A stretch of DNA of 64,000 nt from positions 135,994,533 through 136,058,532 of the forward strand of contig OX336393.1 of the NCBI GenBank assembly GCA_946902985.2, given 5' to 3'. Source of the DNA: Meconema thalassinum. Lineage: Eukaryota; Arthropoda; Insecta; Orthoptera; Tettigoniidae. Within the stretch, counting starts at the first letter, position 1. Each line of letters opens with the position of its first letter. A program made the position numbers and the translations under genes. Shown piece after piece: positions 43,702-54,615 of the stretch. The notes under the pieces were generated by a model. It was not told the origin of the DNA. It did not search any database and worked only from the letters and a program-made list of their open reading frames with translations.

Positions 43702-44166
43702 TTCAGACATGGTCAATCGCATGCCGATTTGAAATTGTGATAATTTTTATAGAAATATTTTGGGAGTTGAGAGATGTCTGGTTTGGATGAGTAAATTAGT
43801 AGGAAACCCAATTAGTGGGGAAAATTAAAAATTTAACTGGTTGATAATTAGAATAGGTTTGATTATTTTTGATTATGGCTTAACCATTAGGGCGTCAAGT
43901 AAATTCAGTAGTAAACGTTCGATGACTGGACATACACATTATTAGAATCCAGGTGGAGGATATTTGAGAACTTGCATATTTTCTTGTGATATTGTGGTAA
44001 ATGTAATTCGTAAAAGTAGAGAATTTTGTTTTTCCATCACGTCGACATTAGGACAAATCTCATTTTATTATAGTGTTCCAATTAGCTATTCATATTTCTT
44101 GTTCTAGTTATAAGCTTGTGTTTGCCACTGTTGTATACCCCTAAGTTTTGAATAATAATTGAAATT

Positions 44167-46113
44167 ATGGAAGAAATGATGAGGATGATGAGGAGTTTGG
44201 AGGAGAGTTCGAAACAGGCTGGACTGCGTGTAGCAGCCATTATGAAAGAAAATACAGAGGCTTTAGAAAAGAAACTTAAAGAAAATTCTGATTCTTTAGA
44301 AAATAAACTTAAAGAAAATTTGAATGATAAACTTAAAGAAAATTCTGATTCTTTAGAAAATAAACTTAAAGAAAATTCTGATTCTTTAGAAAATAAACTT
44401 AAAGAAAATTCTGAGTCCTTAGAAAATAAACTTAAAGAAAGTTTAAATGATAAACTTAAAGAAAGTTCTGATTCTTTAAAAAGTAACTTGAAAGAAAATT
44501 TAAACAGTAAATTCAATTCTATGGAAAGTAAATTTAAAGAGAATTCTGAAATTTTGAAAATGACACTTGAGAGTAAAATGAATAAATTATGCGAGAAAAC
44601 ACATGAGCTCGAAACTTCATTAGCTACTAACGCAAGTTTAATAGACGATAAATTTCGCGATGCCGATCTTCGATCCCAAAGCTTAGCTGATAGGATAGAA
44701 CATGGTCTTAGGAAAGTTGGTGAAGACATGGTCAACCTAGAAGTCAGAGTGAAGAAGGAGAGTAACGATATGGGAATTCTAGTTGTTCAACGTTTAACGG
44801 AACAATTCAAAGAACTTGTCATGGGAGAAATAAGAGAAGGTGTGATTAGTGAATTGCAAACTGAAATCAAGACCACAGTTGTCAATGAAATTAAAGACAC
44901 ACTCAAGCTGGAGAATCAAGAGGGAATCAAGGAGATTAGGGAATCTTTGTCATCCCATATTGAAGTAATTGCCAAAGATATCCAAGCAACTCAGAAGGAC
45001 ATATCAGATATGACAGGGTCATTGAAAAGTCATGAGGCTGTTATGAACCAGATATCCACTGATGTCAAGGAAAATTGTAAAGAGACTGAAGCAATTAAGA
45101 AGATGGCAGAAGAAAACCAGAAGGAACTTGAGGCTATGAAAACTCAAATCAAGGATGAGAAACAGTCTGATCATCTTTTGAAAATGCCAAATGTAAGGGG
45201 TAAGGAACAGATACAGATAAATCTAGGAGGAGCTAGAGACACGGATAGTCAAAGACAGGATGAGGTCAGGACAGTATTTCAATCCAACCCCATAACTGTA
45301 TTTAAGAATATAGAGGATAAGCCTTCTAAATTTTCAGGGCGAGATTCTGTGACACCCGTGGAATTTTTGAGAGAAGCAGGGGATTACCTGAAAGATTCTA
45401 AGATCCCTAAAGAAAGACAGATCCGAGTGATAGGGAAGTTCTTGGAAGGTCCTGCACTTCTTTGGTTTAGAGCATTTAGATCCTCTCTAACCACTTTTGA
45501 GGAGTTTTCTCGTGGGCTATTGAAAAAGTTTTGGTCCCCGGAAACCCAACAGCAAGTCAGAGCAGAGTTATATTCGAAGAGATTCTCGACGTCACAACCT
45601 ACTCGATACTCTACGTACTTTTCTGGACAGCTGTCTAAACTTCAACATTTAGATCTGCCAATGCCAGATAACGAGTTGATTACTGCATTGATACGTCAGT
45701 TTCCAGCAGACGTCCAGAGGACTTTGATCGCTGCTGATATCTATAATATGGAACAATTTGATGAAGTATTACAGAAGCTGGATCATACAAACGCTCAATT
45801 CTTCCATCAGAAGGGAGTAAAGAATAACAACGCTGTGTATGCTGTTATGGCTGATAGTTATTCTCAGACACCTCGAGAGATTCGAGAGGAGCGAGAAGAG
45901 AAAACGCCGAGGGAAGATTCCAATAAGAGAGGATGGAACCAGTACAGTAACAGATACAGTTACAAGCCATATGCGAGACCGGATGGTGGTAATCGATACA
46001 ATACTCGATGGAGAAGGCCACGAGATAGTCAAGGAAGGTACCAGGAAAGAAGATATTATGGTAGAAACAACTACAATAACAGAGGGAATGTAGATACTCG
46101 TCAGTCCAATTAA
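44167..46113 (+). pseudogene. gag: Gag polyprotein, copy 2 (premature stop)
   Basis: The frame is the same as copy 1 gag, with an expanded N-terminal coiled coil. Between the shared flanks it has units of 11, 8, 11, 11, 11, 8 and 11 residues where copy 1 has 11, 11 and 4, about 45 residues more. TAA at 46111-46113 replaces the GAA at 8593-8595 and removes the last 52 residues, leaving the capsid-like domain and Arg-rich tract. It may still give a working Gag, but it separates gag from the protease reading path. Confidence 0.85.
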
Positions 46114-46189
46114 GAGTTTAACAAGGAGACGAGGAAAAATTTGGAAGCAAGACACCAAGATAACTTGCAGTTTTTGGAGCAGAGGCCCA

Positions 46190-46927
46190 ATGATCCAGGT
46201 CCATCGGGAACACAACAATCCCGGGGGAATGGTAATAAAAAAAAACTTCGAATTCACAGTAGAAGATAGAATTTTGAATACTTTCACTTCCAGAATTATT
46301 AAATGGCAAGCAGAGGATGATGACTTAATTCAACAGAATGACGAACGAAAAGAAATGGGTACAAGAATTAGAATGCCAATTATATCATGCGAAGTATTCG
46401 GTATGCATGTCGATACTTTGATCGATACTGGGGCTATGCTTTGTCTGGTGAGTGAGAAGCTTTATATTCTGTGGAAGCTCAAGGAGAATTTAGAGGAGAT
46501 TCCAGTATCAGGAATTAAGATCCAAGGAATAATACCCAATAAAATATCTCTGTGTAAAACGCAATTATACTTATGTATTACGATTGGAGGACATGATTTC
46601 CGACATGTATTTGTTGTAATGAAGGACATGGCTTTTGACATGATATTGGGAGCAGATTTCATTCAGAAATATCAAGCAGTGATAGATATGAAGACAGAGA
46701 CGATCAAATTCAAGAATACCGAAGAGATTAACTTCGAGGGAAAAGAAGAGGAAGACATCGAGGGAGATGCTCAATGGTCTCTGATTTTTCATGAAGCTGA
46801 AGGAAGAGAAGTCTACACTGAGAAGGAGTCCCCAGAGCTAGGGAAAATTTTGGAAGAGTATCACGATATTTTTGAGATTAAGCCAGGTGAAATTGAAGAT
46901 TTTGAATATTGTGGAAGTCAACAATAA
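46190..46927 (+). CDS. retropepsin-like protease with truncated RT linker, copy 2
   Basis: The frame is open from an ATG at 46190 and carries TLIDTGAMLCLVSE and MILGADF like copy 1. It ends after GEIEDFEYCGSQQ. Relative to gag it lies in the +1 frame, whereas in copy 1 it is -1, because the A-rich junction (nine A at 46237-46245) is four bases shorter. An ATG inside the old gag tail could give an independent start here, but no evidence favours it. Confidence 0.8.
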   Translation: MIQVHREHNNPGGMVIKKNFEFTVEDRILNTFTSRIIKWQAEDDDLIQQNDERKEMGTRIRMPIISCEVFGMHVDTLIDTGAMLCLVSEKLYILWKLKENLEEIPVSGIKIQGIIPNKISLCKTQLYLCITIGGHDFRHVFVVMKDMAFDMILGADFIQKYQAVIDMKTETIKFKNTEEINFEGKEEEDIEGDAQWSLIFHEAEGREVYTEKESPELGKILEEYHDIFEIKPGEIEDFEYCGSQQ

Positions 46928-47021
46928 TGGAAGCTATGAAGTAGCCAATACACGAACTGGTAACATCGTGGGAACTTATAATGCATCGAATTTGAAGATC
47001 TATTATTCAAGAACCAGATGA
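46923..47021 (+). pseudogene. remnant of integrase C-terminus, copy 2
   Basis: The 33-codon tail begins at the same junction as in copy 1 and has the same length (SYEVANTRTGNIVG, LKIYYSRTR, TGA). No difference from copy 1 alters the amino acids I could read. This shows the deletion is inherited. Confidence 0.7.
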
Positions 47022-47087
47022 TTTAATGTGTAGATAGGAAAAATAAAAAAAAATTCAATTTTTATTTTTTGCTAGGTGTGGGGTGGA

Positions 47088-50000
47088 TGTGCCCAACTCT
47101 AGGAATGGGTATTCCAAGTTTCAGACACCTAGATATCAAGGGAAAGGCTGTAGCCGCTTTTGAAAGTTCAGATATTTGAATATCGCGCTACATTTCTTCG
47201 AGAAGCATTTAGAAAGAATTTACCGATAGTTGGATGTCAAGTGACGTAGCGAGTAATAGCAGAGGTGGAGGCTATTTATTGATTAAATAGTGAACTATGG
47301 AGTAGAGACTTGAGACTGGGATCAGATTACTGGCACGGCCAAATGAAAGAGAATGCAATTAGTATCAAGTAAATCGGACCAGGGATTCAAGAGATATGAG
47401 GATTTCTAGATATCAGGTGATGACGCGTGACCCTGACAGTTTTGAATAAAAGCCAGCTGGAGCAGGCATGGTCAGCTCATTCTAACACAAGCACTTGGCG
47501 AGCAAGTTGCATCTACGCTGAGCCAAGGCACATGGTTGCCGAATCTACGCAGAAGTTCTTTTCAAGTCGTGATAGTCACGAGAAGTGCTGCGCTACGAGT
47601 AGGAACTTAGTAAGTTTCTGGTGAGGAGAATCACTGAGGTGATTGTTTTTCTACAGACAGTGGTGGAAATATTTATATTTCTACAAGGACATATGCTAGA
47701 CTTTGTCTAGAAAATAGTATTTTGTCACAGTCCAGTAATAACTCAATACTTGGATGTTTAAATCCATTTCAAGTCAGTTTTCATTTTTGTAACTAGTTAA
47801 CCACTTCGATCTGTCAGTACACTGAAGACTAGTCTATAACGGTGGCGTTCATTAGTCTACGCAAGGGAAACTGCAGGTTGCTTAGCGCATGGCAGATGGT
47901 GATATAACAAACCATGCCCAGGGAACGATCTTCAGAACGGCCGTCAATTGCTTAGACTGTCAGTGTTTTTCTTGTACTGATGAGATTACAGTGAGTTATG
48001 TTACAACTGACATATCTAAGAAGAGATCACTTAGATCTGACCCTATTTAAACAAACTGTTATGGCTTTGATAGAAGCCCATATTAAAATGGAACCACAGT
48101 TTATTCAAACGTCGAAAGATACTACCACTATGTCTGACTAGACGAATTGTGGGTATATGATGGCGGCCGATACAAGGATTATACGTGCTTGTCCGATAGG
48201 GCATGTCTATGGATAAATCTGGTACAGACCAGGTTTACTACGCTTCAAGACCATCAAGAAATGTAAGCCACATTTGAATTATTTTATGCCTAGCTAATTG
48301 GAACAAACTATTTTTCTGCAGATGACCAACACATTTTTTTTCGTCGTATTTAAAGCTTGCAATGATTTACGCAAGACTTGTTAAGAGTTATTCTGAGCAT
48401 TTTCAACACTCAGAACAGTTTAGGATCGATGACCGAGCATTTCGAGCATTTATTTGAATTTTTCATATTTTAAGGAAAACACGGAAAACCCCGATGTAAC
48501 TGTAAAAGTTAAATTTATTTTTGTTGGGGAATGGATATTTTTTTTTCCATATTCGAAGGTTCGAACATGTGGATTCTCACATAATGAGATGATAATTAAA
48601 CATATTTAAAATGATACAAATAATAATAATAATAATCCACTAATAATAATAATAATAATTTTCATAATTTTTCTAAATAATTCTTGGATATTATATTTTC
48701 TAATAATCATATGTATTGAGAAAGAGCCTGTGAAGTAGTTTAATCATTTCTAGTTTGGAACAGGAGATTTTCCGAAGGAGAGTGGTTAGCGCAAGCCCGC
48801 ATTCAACCAACATTTCAGTTCTGGTTGAACAGTTGATATTTGCATTGAGCAAAGTATATTTTTCAGATAACACGGAGAGGCATGAAACGGGAAGCAAATG
48901 ATATTTGTATCAAATAGGATATTTTTGTATTTATATAAAATCATGACGTAAATACACTCGAAAGTGAAATGAAGATTTTCATAAGTATGGTAAATTCACG
49001 GGTTGAACTGAATGGTAAAATAAAATAAACTTGTAAGTTTATTAATCTTCCAGTGTTGATAACAAGCAGAGGCTTGATTTATTGTATAAATTTTGGGAAG
49101 ATAATTTATGTGTGGAGTAGTTGAAATGCCATTCCCAGGTGCGCATGTTTAAGTCGCAGGAATGAAGGTTTTTTCGAGCATCAATCAAATAGCAGGTTCG
49201 ATGGCTCAGGTTTATAGTAGGAGTATTGGAGCCACACATTTCGTCGTATGAATAACCCGAAGGTTATTTCTTGAAACCATCAGTTCTTATTTCAACCTTG
49301 TTTACGAATTCCATTTAGACTTTGATTTTGCTAGAACCCGGATTTGTCATGATAGTAGTTTATTCTTCTTCAGAGGAAGACCTTTGCCGTTGTTGTTGTT
49401 GTAATATTGTGTTCTTACACAAATAATAGAATGGGCCACTGCCAATTAAAAATAATTCTTTAACCACGAATAATTTGAAGGATGTTTTCAAATCCTAGTG
49501 CCATGAACTAAATGAATTCATTATAAAACTACAATTCTAATTTCCGCATTCTGTCGAAGAATTGCAAGTTGTGAAAGTTGCTAAAAATGGCCATGAATAT
49601 AAATATTTTTTATAATAATGTTTCCAAGTGGATAATTGAATAATTGAATGGTTCAACCATTTATTGATCAAGTTGATGATTCAGAAATCATATATTTTGT
49701 TTGGAACTTGAAGTTCATAATCGAGTCACTTCTCGAAATGTTTAATGTCAGAAGAACAATTAATTGTTGTTGTGCTTCGCACAGTTCTTCGATGCTATGC
49801 TCAATGGTCAAATACTTTTCAGATGTTATTAATTTATGTTAATAATTTGTGTTGCTTCGATGATGATAATATTTTCGACGATATATTTTTGAAACTGGAA
49901 AAACAAGTGAAAGTTTAAAAATTCTATAAACATTTATTCTACGAGTGTTAATATCATGTAAATATTCAAACAGTGATCTACGTTATTTCCAGTATGGACA

Positions 50001-50419
50001 ATTAACTTTGAACTGGAATTAAATATTAATAATTTTGGAACACAGTCCACAGGACTAACAATCGGACTTGTGTTTCCAAAAAGATTGTCAAATGTGTTTG
50101 GGAAATTTCTGTATATTGTGTGTAAATAAGAGTGTGGATCGCCACACGTGGATGATGCTGCTTTGAGCATTCTTGCAGTCAGATTTTAACTTCAAAATAA
50201 ACTGAGATAATTTTACCAGATGTGTCATACCCAATTAAATCTCCTTCTATCCTTATTGTTGCATTAAGCCAAAAATCAGTAAAGCATTTTTTTAATTTGA
50301 TGTCGTTTTTGCTATTTGCTTTAACCCATCTGGCGCTCCGGGATATTTTGACTCTCGTGCTGACTGATTATTGGTAAAATGCATATGTGGTCGTGCGGAC
50401 TCCGGTCTAAACGGGCACA
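47088..50419 (+). repeat. 3' LTR, copy 2 (3332 bp)
   Basis: Preceded by the purine-rich GTGTGGGGTGGA (47076-47087) and followed by ATAC. It is nearly identical to 40326-43657. The short open frames at 47427, 49648 and 49934 are shared with the other LTR but not conserved against copy 1. Confidence 0.92.
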
Positions 50420-50435
50420 ATACGATATTTAAAAA

Positions 50436-50706
50436 ATCTTACCGAACACATGATGATCGCATGGCGCTAAGTCTGGACTGTATGAAGGATGTTGCCATAC
50501 CTCCCACTTGAATCGCTGCAGCAGTTCTGATGTTGACTGAGGTGTCGCGTAAGATGAAAAAGGATCTCGGTGGACGACGATTCCGAAACGATGAGGAGGT
50601 GAAAGCAGCTTCATCCAGGTGGTTACACAGGTGATTTCTACGCATCCGGAATCGAAAAGTAGGTTGCCCGTTCCGAGAAATGTTGACTGTCTCTTGGGGA
50701 CTATGT
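50436..50706 (+). pseudogene. mariner transposase fragment with inner inversion
   Basis: The plus strand from about 50540 reads KMKKDLGGRRFRNDEEVKAA and then the degraded FYASGIEK...SEKC end. The piece at 50436-50540 encodes ELLQRFKWEVWQHPSYSPDL and APCDHHVFGKI on the minus strand, which should precede it on the plus strand, so this segment is inverted. The catalytic SPDLAPCDHH block ends in H, not a clear third D of DD34D. The rest of the 3' end is at 52567-52680, after a non-LTR insertion. Confidence 0.7.
50692..50706 (+). repeat. 15-bp target-site duplication, left
   Basis: TCTTGGGGACTATGT is repeated at 52552-52566. The undisturbed mariner relative near 39870 has a single copy (minus strand CTGGGGACTATGTGGAAAAG). 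Confidence 0.85.
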
Positions 50707-51426
50707 CCCGAGGCCTGTGGCGTGTCCACAGTGGTGCTCTATGCCATCATAGAAGCTCTGCGGTACACGTTGTCGGACGATCACCAGCACGTTCTTGTGT
50801 GTACTGACTCTCTGAGTGCGCTGCAAGCGATCGATGTGTGTTTCCCGAAGCACCCGCTCGGCCAGCGTCTGCACGACATGCTCGTCAGTGCGTGTGACGC
50901 TGGAACCGGGGTGACCTTTGTGTGGCTTCCTAGCCACATGGGTATTGCAGGAAACGAGCTTGCTGATCAGGCAGCGAGAGAGGCATTCGCACTGCCCTCG
51001 CTACCGTATAAGGTGCCTGCTAGTGATGTGCGCTCTCAGTTGCGACATTCGATCCTGTCGCATTGGGAGGATGCGTGGCGTGCAACGCCTCCACCTAACA
51101 AACTGAGAGGCATCAAGGAGACAACGAAGGTGTGGAAATCTTCCTTCCGATCTCTCCGGAAGGAAGCTGTGGTACTCTGTCGACTTCGGATCGGCCATGG
51201 GATTGCTACGCACTCCCACTTGCTAAAGAGAGAAGACCCCCCTGCGTGTACTTGTGGCGCCCACCTAACCGTGGCACACATTCTCTTGGAGTGTGTGGAT
51301 CTGGCCGATCTGCGCAGGACTCTTAAACTGCCTAATACCCTCTCCCTTATTCTCCGTGATGACGGGACGTCAGCAGACCTCGTCATCCGGTTCATGAGGG
51401 AGAGTGGTTACTTTTTTAAGTTTTAA
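50707..51426 (+). CDS. RNase H and C-terminal zinc finger of non-LTR pol (truncated)
   Basis: An intact 239-codon frame. LYAIIEAL supplies the RNase H glutamate, VCTDSLSALQAID the next aspartate and GNELADQAARE the last one. The first catalytic aspartate is lost by truncation. Downstream, LCRLRIGHGIATHSHLLKRE is followed by CTCGAHLTVAHILLEC, a CCHC-type finger common at the end of such pol proteins. It ends YFFKF then TAA. No start codon of its own is expected. Base composition is more GC-rich than the surroundings. Confidence 0.82.
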   Translation, partial: PEACGVSTVVLYAIIEALRYTLSDDHQHVLVCTDSLSALQAIDVCFPKHPLGQRLHDMLVSACDAGTGVTFVWLPSHMGIAGNELADQAAREAFALPSLPYKVPASDVRSQLRHSILSHWEDAWRATPPPNKLRGIKETTKVWKSSFRSLRKEAVVLCRLRIGHGIATHSHLLKREDPPACTCGAHLTVAHILLECVDLADLRRTLKLPNTLSLILRDDGTSADLVIRFMRESGYFFKF

Positions 51427-51700
51427 TGTAAGTTAAGACTTTTAATTCAGGTTAAGTATGTTTTATGGTTTTTATTGCGTTCATCTATTTTATTGTTCAC
51501 TATGGCTTATTTGTTTTATTGTTTTTCTTTACCATCCGCCTTTTTTATTCTTTTTATTCAAATAAGGCATAATTATTGAGGCTCACTGTCTATTTTATAC
51601 AAACCATTTTAGTTTCATCCATGGCAGTGAGCTGTTTTTAACTTCATCCTTTCATTTCACGCCATTTCATTTCATTAGAAGCCGATAACCTCGATGTTAG

Positions 51701-52514
51701 CAGGCGCGGATCTAGAGTTTGGTTTTGGTGGGGGTCAGAGAATCGATCTAGAGTTTGGCTTGGGGGGGGGGCGGTGGTGGGGGGTCAGAGAATCGATCTA
51801 GAGTTTGGCTTGGGGGGGGGGCGGTGGTGGGGGGTCAGAGAATCGAAATTGTTAAGAAAAATGGTACCACTAAAAATGCAGTCACAAAATAACCAAACGT
51901 ACAAAACCAGACCAATTTTTTTGCAAGCTTCATGGATAGAAATTTGATGCGGTTAGCGCACCAAAAATATTCGTACAAATTGCAACGGCGTGTTTTGCGA
52001 CTTTTACATCGAGCTTCGAGAAAAGGATCAAGGTACGTAACAGTTTCGGCAAGTCGAGTTGGTACCGACAAAGGGAGAAAGCCACAGCTTGAATTGCCAA
52101 CCAAGCTTGCAGTTTGGACGTCGGCAAAAATTTTTGGTGCGAAAAAAGCCCCAGTTTCCTATCCGTGCAATACTGCACATTCATCGTGACATCACTATAA
52201 ACATCGATTCGGTAATCGCAAGGTTTGCTAAACAAAATAGACGAGTTGATTTTGTTGTATAACTAGTAGTTTTTATACAAGAGGTTAGAAGTTGTAAATA
52301 TGTACAGTTGTAACAGAACATAATAATTCCAATAAAGATAATTCAGTATTGAATAAAATGAAGAAAAAAAACTGTTTTTCAGTTAAAATTCGTTAAGTTT
52401 TATTTGTCTGGTAATTGTGTTTTCGTTTTTTTGAGTTTGCAAAAACATTTGGTCTCCGTTTGGGGGGGGGGGGTCATGACCCCCGTGCCCCCCCCCCCCT
52501 TGAATCCGCGCCTG
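51701..52514. mobile_element. non-autonomous hAT element with 8-bp duplication
   Basis: The target duplication GATGTTAG is at 51693-51700 and 52515-52522. The ends are CAGGCGCGGAT and its exact inverse ATCCGCGCCTG. An 8-bp duplication with a CAG...CTG end defines hAT-type elements. The interior includes a 50-bp tandem repeat rich in G (51731-51840) and poly-C near the 3' end. No transposase is present. Open frames in the interior (e.g. 51835-52235, minus) match nothing known. Confidence 0.88.
51731..51840 (+). repeat. 50-bp tandem repeat with G runs
   Basis: GGGGTCAGAGAATCGATCTA recurs at 51731, 51781 and, partly, 51831, each full unit ending in a run of about ten G and GCGGTGGTGG. It lies within the hAT element. 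Confidence 0.9.
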
Positions 52515-52741
52515 GATGTTAGGCTCCTTAAAACATCAATTATCATCATCATCTTGGGGACTATGTGGAAGAGTGAACCTGCACTGTATGTAGTCATAGC
52601 CGTGTTGCCTATCTGTGTGTGGTGTAATAAAGAGCCATAACTGGGAAGTGTAACATACTTTTCGATTAACCATCGTATATACTGTGTTACAAATTACAAT
52701 GGGTTACATTCTACACACATGTTCTCAAGTTTCTTTTAGGG

Positions 52742-53116
52742 TCTTTGTGACAGTGTGGTCATTAGCCCCGTGTACTTTGGAGAGTGTAGAATTTGTCTGA
52801 TAACCTGTGCCACTGTGATCTCTGTACTAGTGTATGTATCTGTAATTGAGGCAGGATTTGGGTAGGAGGCTGCCGTGGCTTTAAGTTAGGAACCATCCCG
52901 GCATTTGCCTGGAGTATAAGTGGGATACCACAGAATACCACTTCCAGGATGGCTGAGGTAGGAATCAAACCCGTCTCTTCTCAGTTTAGCCTCACAAGAC
53001 AAGTGTACCATTCCAGCCCTCAGACCAAAATTATTTTTTTGGCAAAATCGGAGATCGAACCCGGCCCTTCACGGTGACAGCTAAGAATGCGAGCCACTAC
53101 GCAACGAGTCGGACCA
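52742..53116 (-). repeat. tRNA-derived SINE, family A (full length)
   Basis: On the minus strand the head is GTTGCGTAGTGGCTCGCATT with B-box-like GGGTTCGATCTCC. The body has CATCCTGGAAGTGGTATTCT and the tail GTACACGGGGCTAATG. It lies head to head with the next SINE. Confidence 0.75.
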
Positions 53117-53117
53117 T

Positions 53118-53342
53118 CCCGTGGTGTAGCAGCTAGCATTCTTCGCTGTCGCTCAAGAGGTCCAGGTTCGATATCTAAGTGAGCCCAGAAATTTAATTCT
53201 GGTATGAGGGCTAGAACAGGGTACACTCTACTTTGTGAGTCAAAATTGTGTAGAGGTGGGTTCGATTCTTACCTCAGCCATCCTAGAAGCGATTTTCCGT
53301 GGTCTCTCCATTTCTACACTATAGTACAGTACAGCTGGAATG
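53118..53342 (+). repeat. tRNA-derived SINE, family A (interrupted)
   Basis: The head CCGTGGTGTAGCAGCTAGCA has B-box-like CCAGGTTCGATATC. The body has CCTCAGCCATCCTAGAAGCG and ends where the foldback element starts. The part after the foldback resumes near 54480 (GGCAAATGCCGGGATGG), possibly the remainder of a SINE-A copy. Confidence 0.7.
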
Positions 53343-54282
53343 GTTTTGTTCCAAAAACCGTGCTATGGTTGGTTTTTTGTAAATCGTTAGAAAAGCACAA
53401 AAAAACTTAACTCTAAATTTCGGAATAATTTGTAGTATGTTGTCGGAAAACTCAAAAAATATTGAAAAGCGTTTTTCTCTGAATCTATGTGTTTTAAAGA
53501 AAAGTTTTTTAAACAAAAATTTTAGACGACATTATCACCTACAATTTGTCTCATTGAGGTCATGCCATACGTTTTGAAATGCGGAAGCTAGGTGGCGCCA
53601 AAGTTTCCAAAAAAGTATGTTTTCACTTTTTGTCCTAGAAAAAAAATGTTTTTTTTTTTTACAAAAGAGTGAATCAGAAATTCGCTCCTCTAAACATTGT
53701 CTGCAACATTTATTTAAACGTTTGTTTCCTCCGACTTACCGTTCCAAAGTAATGGTACAGCAAATGCAATGCTGCGTAGTCAAGGCTACTATTGTTACTG
53801 CGGAGAGAGCGGTGGGCATAGTTTAGACCGGGACCGGTCTCGGATAATTTTCACACTTCGGCAGACTATAACTTTGGAACGGTAAGTCGGAGGAAAAAAA
53901 ATCAATAAATATTGTAGACAATTTTGAGAGAAACAAATTTCTGATTCGCTCTTTTGTGAACAAAACATTGTTTCTAGGACAAAAAGTGAAAAAAAAACAC
54001 TTTTTTGGAAACTTTGGCGCCACCTAGCTTCTACATTTCAAAACGTATGACATGACCTCAATCACACAAATTGTAGGTGACAATATCCTCTACATTTTTT
54101 GTTTAAAAACTTTTCTTTAAAATACGTCGATTCAGAGAAAAACGTTCTTCAATTTCTTTTTGAGTTTTCCGACAAAATGATCGTGCAAATTATTCTGACA
54201 TTTAGAGTTAAGATGTTTTTGTGCTTTTCTAACGATTTACTAAAAGCCAACCATAGCACGGATTTTGGAACAAAAGGGGTTT
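53343..54282. mobile_element. foldback element, ~415-bp inverted arms
   Basis: The arms (about 53343-53757 and 53865-54282) are imperfect inverse copies, separated by about 108 bases. The outer ends read TTTTGTTCCAAAAACCGTGC and, inverted, TTTTGTTCCAAAATCCGTGC. Matching internal phrases include GGTGGCGCCAAAGTTTCC and ACTTACCGTTCCAAAGT. Both arms have AT-rich stretches with different indels. No transposase is present. A transcript would fold into a long hairpin. Confidence 0.8.
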
Positions 54283-54288
54283 CTTCTG

Positions 54289-54615
54289 TCGGGGCGTGGT
54301 GGCTCAGCGGTCTAGCTGTATGCCTTTCACCAAGGCGGTCCGGGTTCGATTCCCGGTCAATGCATGTGAGATTTTCGAAGTGAAATGCCATGTCCTGTGG
54401 TTCGGATTCCACGTAAAAAGGAGGTCCCGTGGCTCATGATCTCGAGATTAACGGTCACGTTAAACTACAAGCTTGCTTTTTTTGGTTTCTTCTGTGCAGC
54501 TGTACTGTACTACCAGGCAAATGCCGGGATGGATCCCAGCTTAAAGCCACAGCCGCCCCATCCCAATCCTTGTCTCAATACACCACTCGAACCCTAGTAA
54601 TCTGGGTAGTGAGCT
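54289..54615 (+). repeat. tRNA-derived SINE
   Basis: The head has A-box-like TGGTGGCTCAGCGGTCTAGC and a consensus B box GGTTCGATTCC. An anticodon-like stem-loop is possible, but the 5' and 3' acceptor halves do not pair, so it is not a tRNA gene. The later part carries SINE-A-like body (GGCAAATGCCGGGATGG). Confidence 0.7.

Larger units (their letters stand above)
40326..50419 (+). mobile_element. non-autonomous LTR retrotransposon with giant LTRs, copy 2
   Basis: It has the same architecture as copy 1, with ATAC duplications at 40322-40325 and 50420-50423. Its LTRs are almost identical to each other, and the internal region is 3430 bases. Gag is cut by a stop codon and the gag-protease junction differs, but the pol deletion junction is the same as in copy 1. 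Sharing the deletion shows the deleted form itself has moved. It inserted into the 3' end of SINE-C. Confidence 0.92.
50707..52551 (+). mobile_element. 5'-truncated non-LTR retrotransposon with RNase H
   Basis: Bounded by 15-bp duplications and ending in a short (ATC)n tail. It contains an RNase H-zinc finger frame (50707-51426) and a long 3' UTR split by a hAT element. RNase H-bearing elements of the I/Jockey superfamily have this layout. The 5' part (endonuclease, RT) is missing. It is inserted into a mariner remnant. Confidence 0.82.

Noticed and set aside
54293..54365. Possible tRNA gene
   Set aside because: Good A and B boxes and an anticodon-like loop, but the acceptor halves do not pair and the sequence continues into a SINE body.
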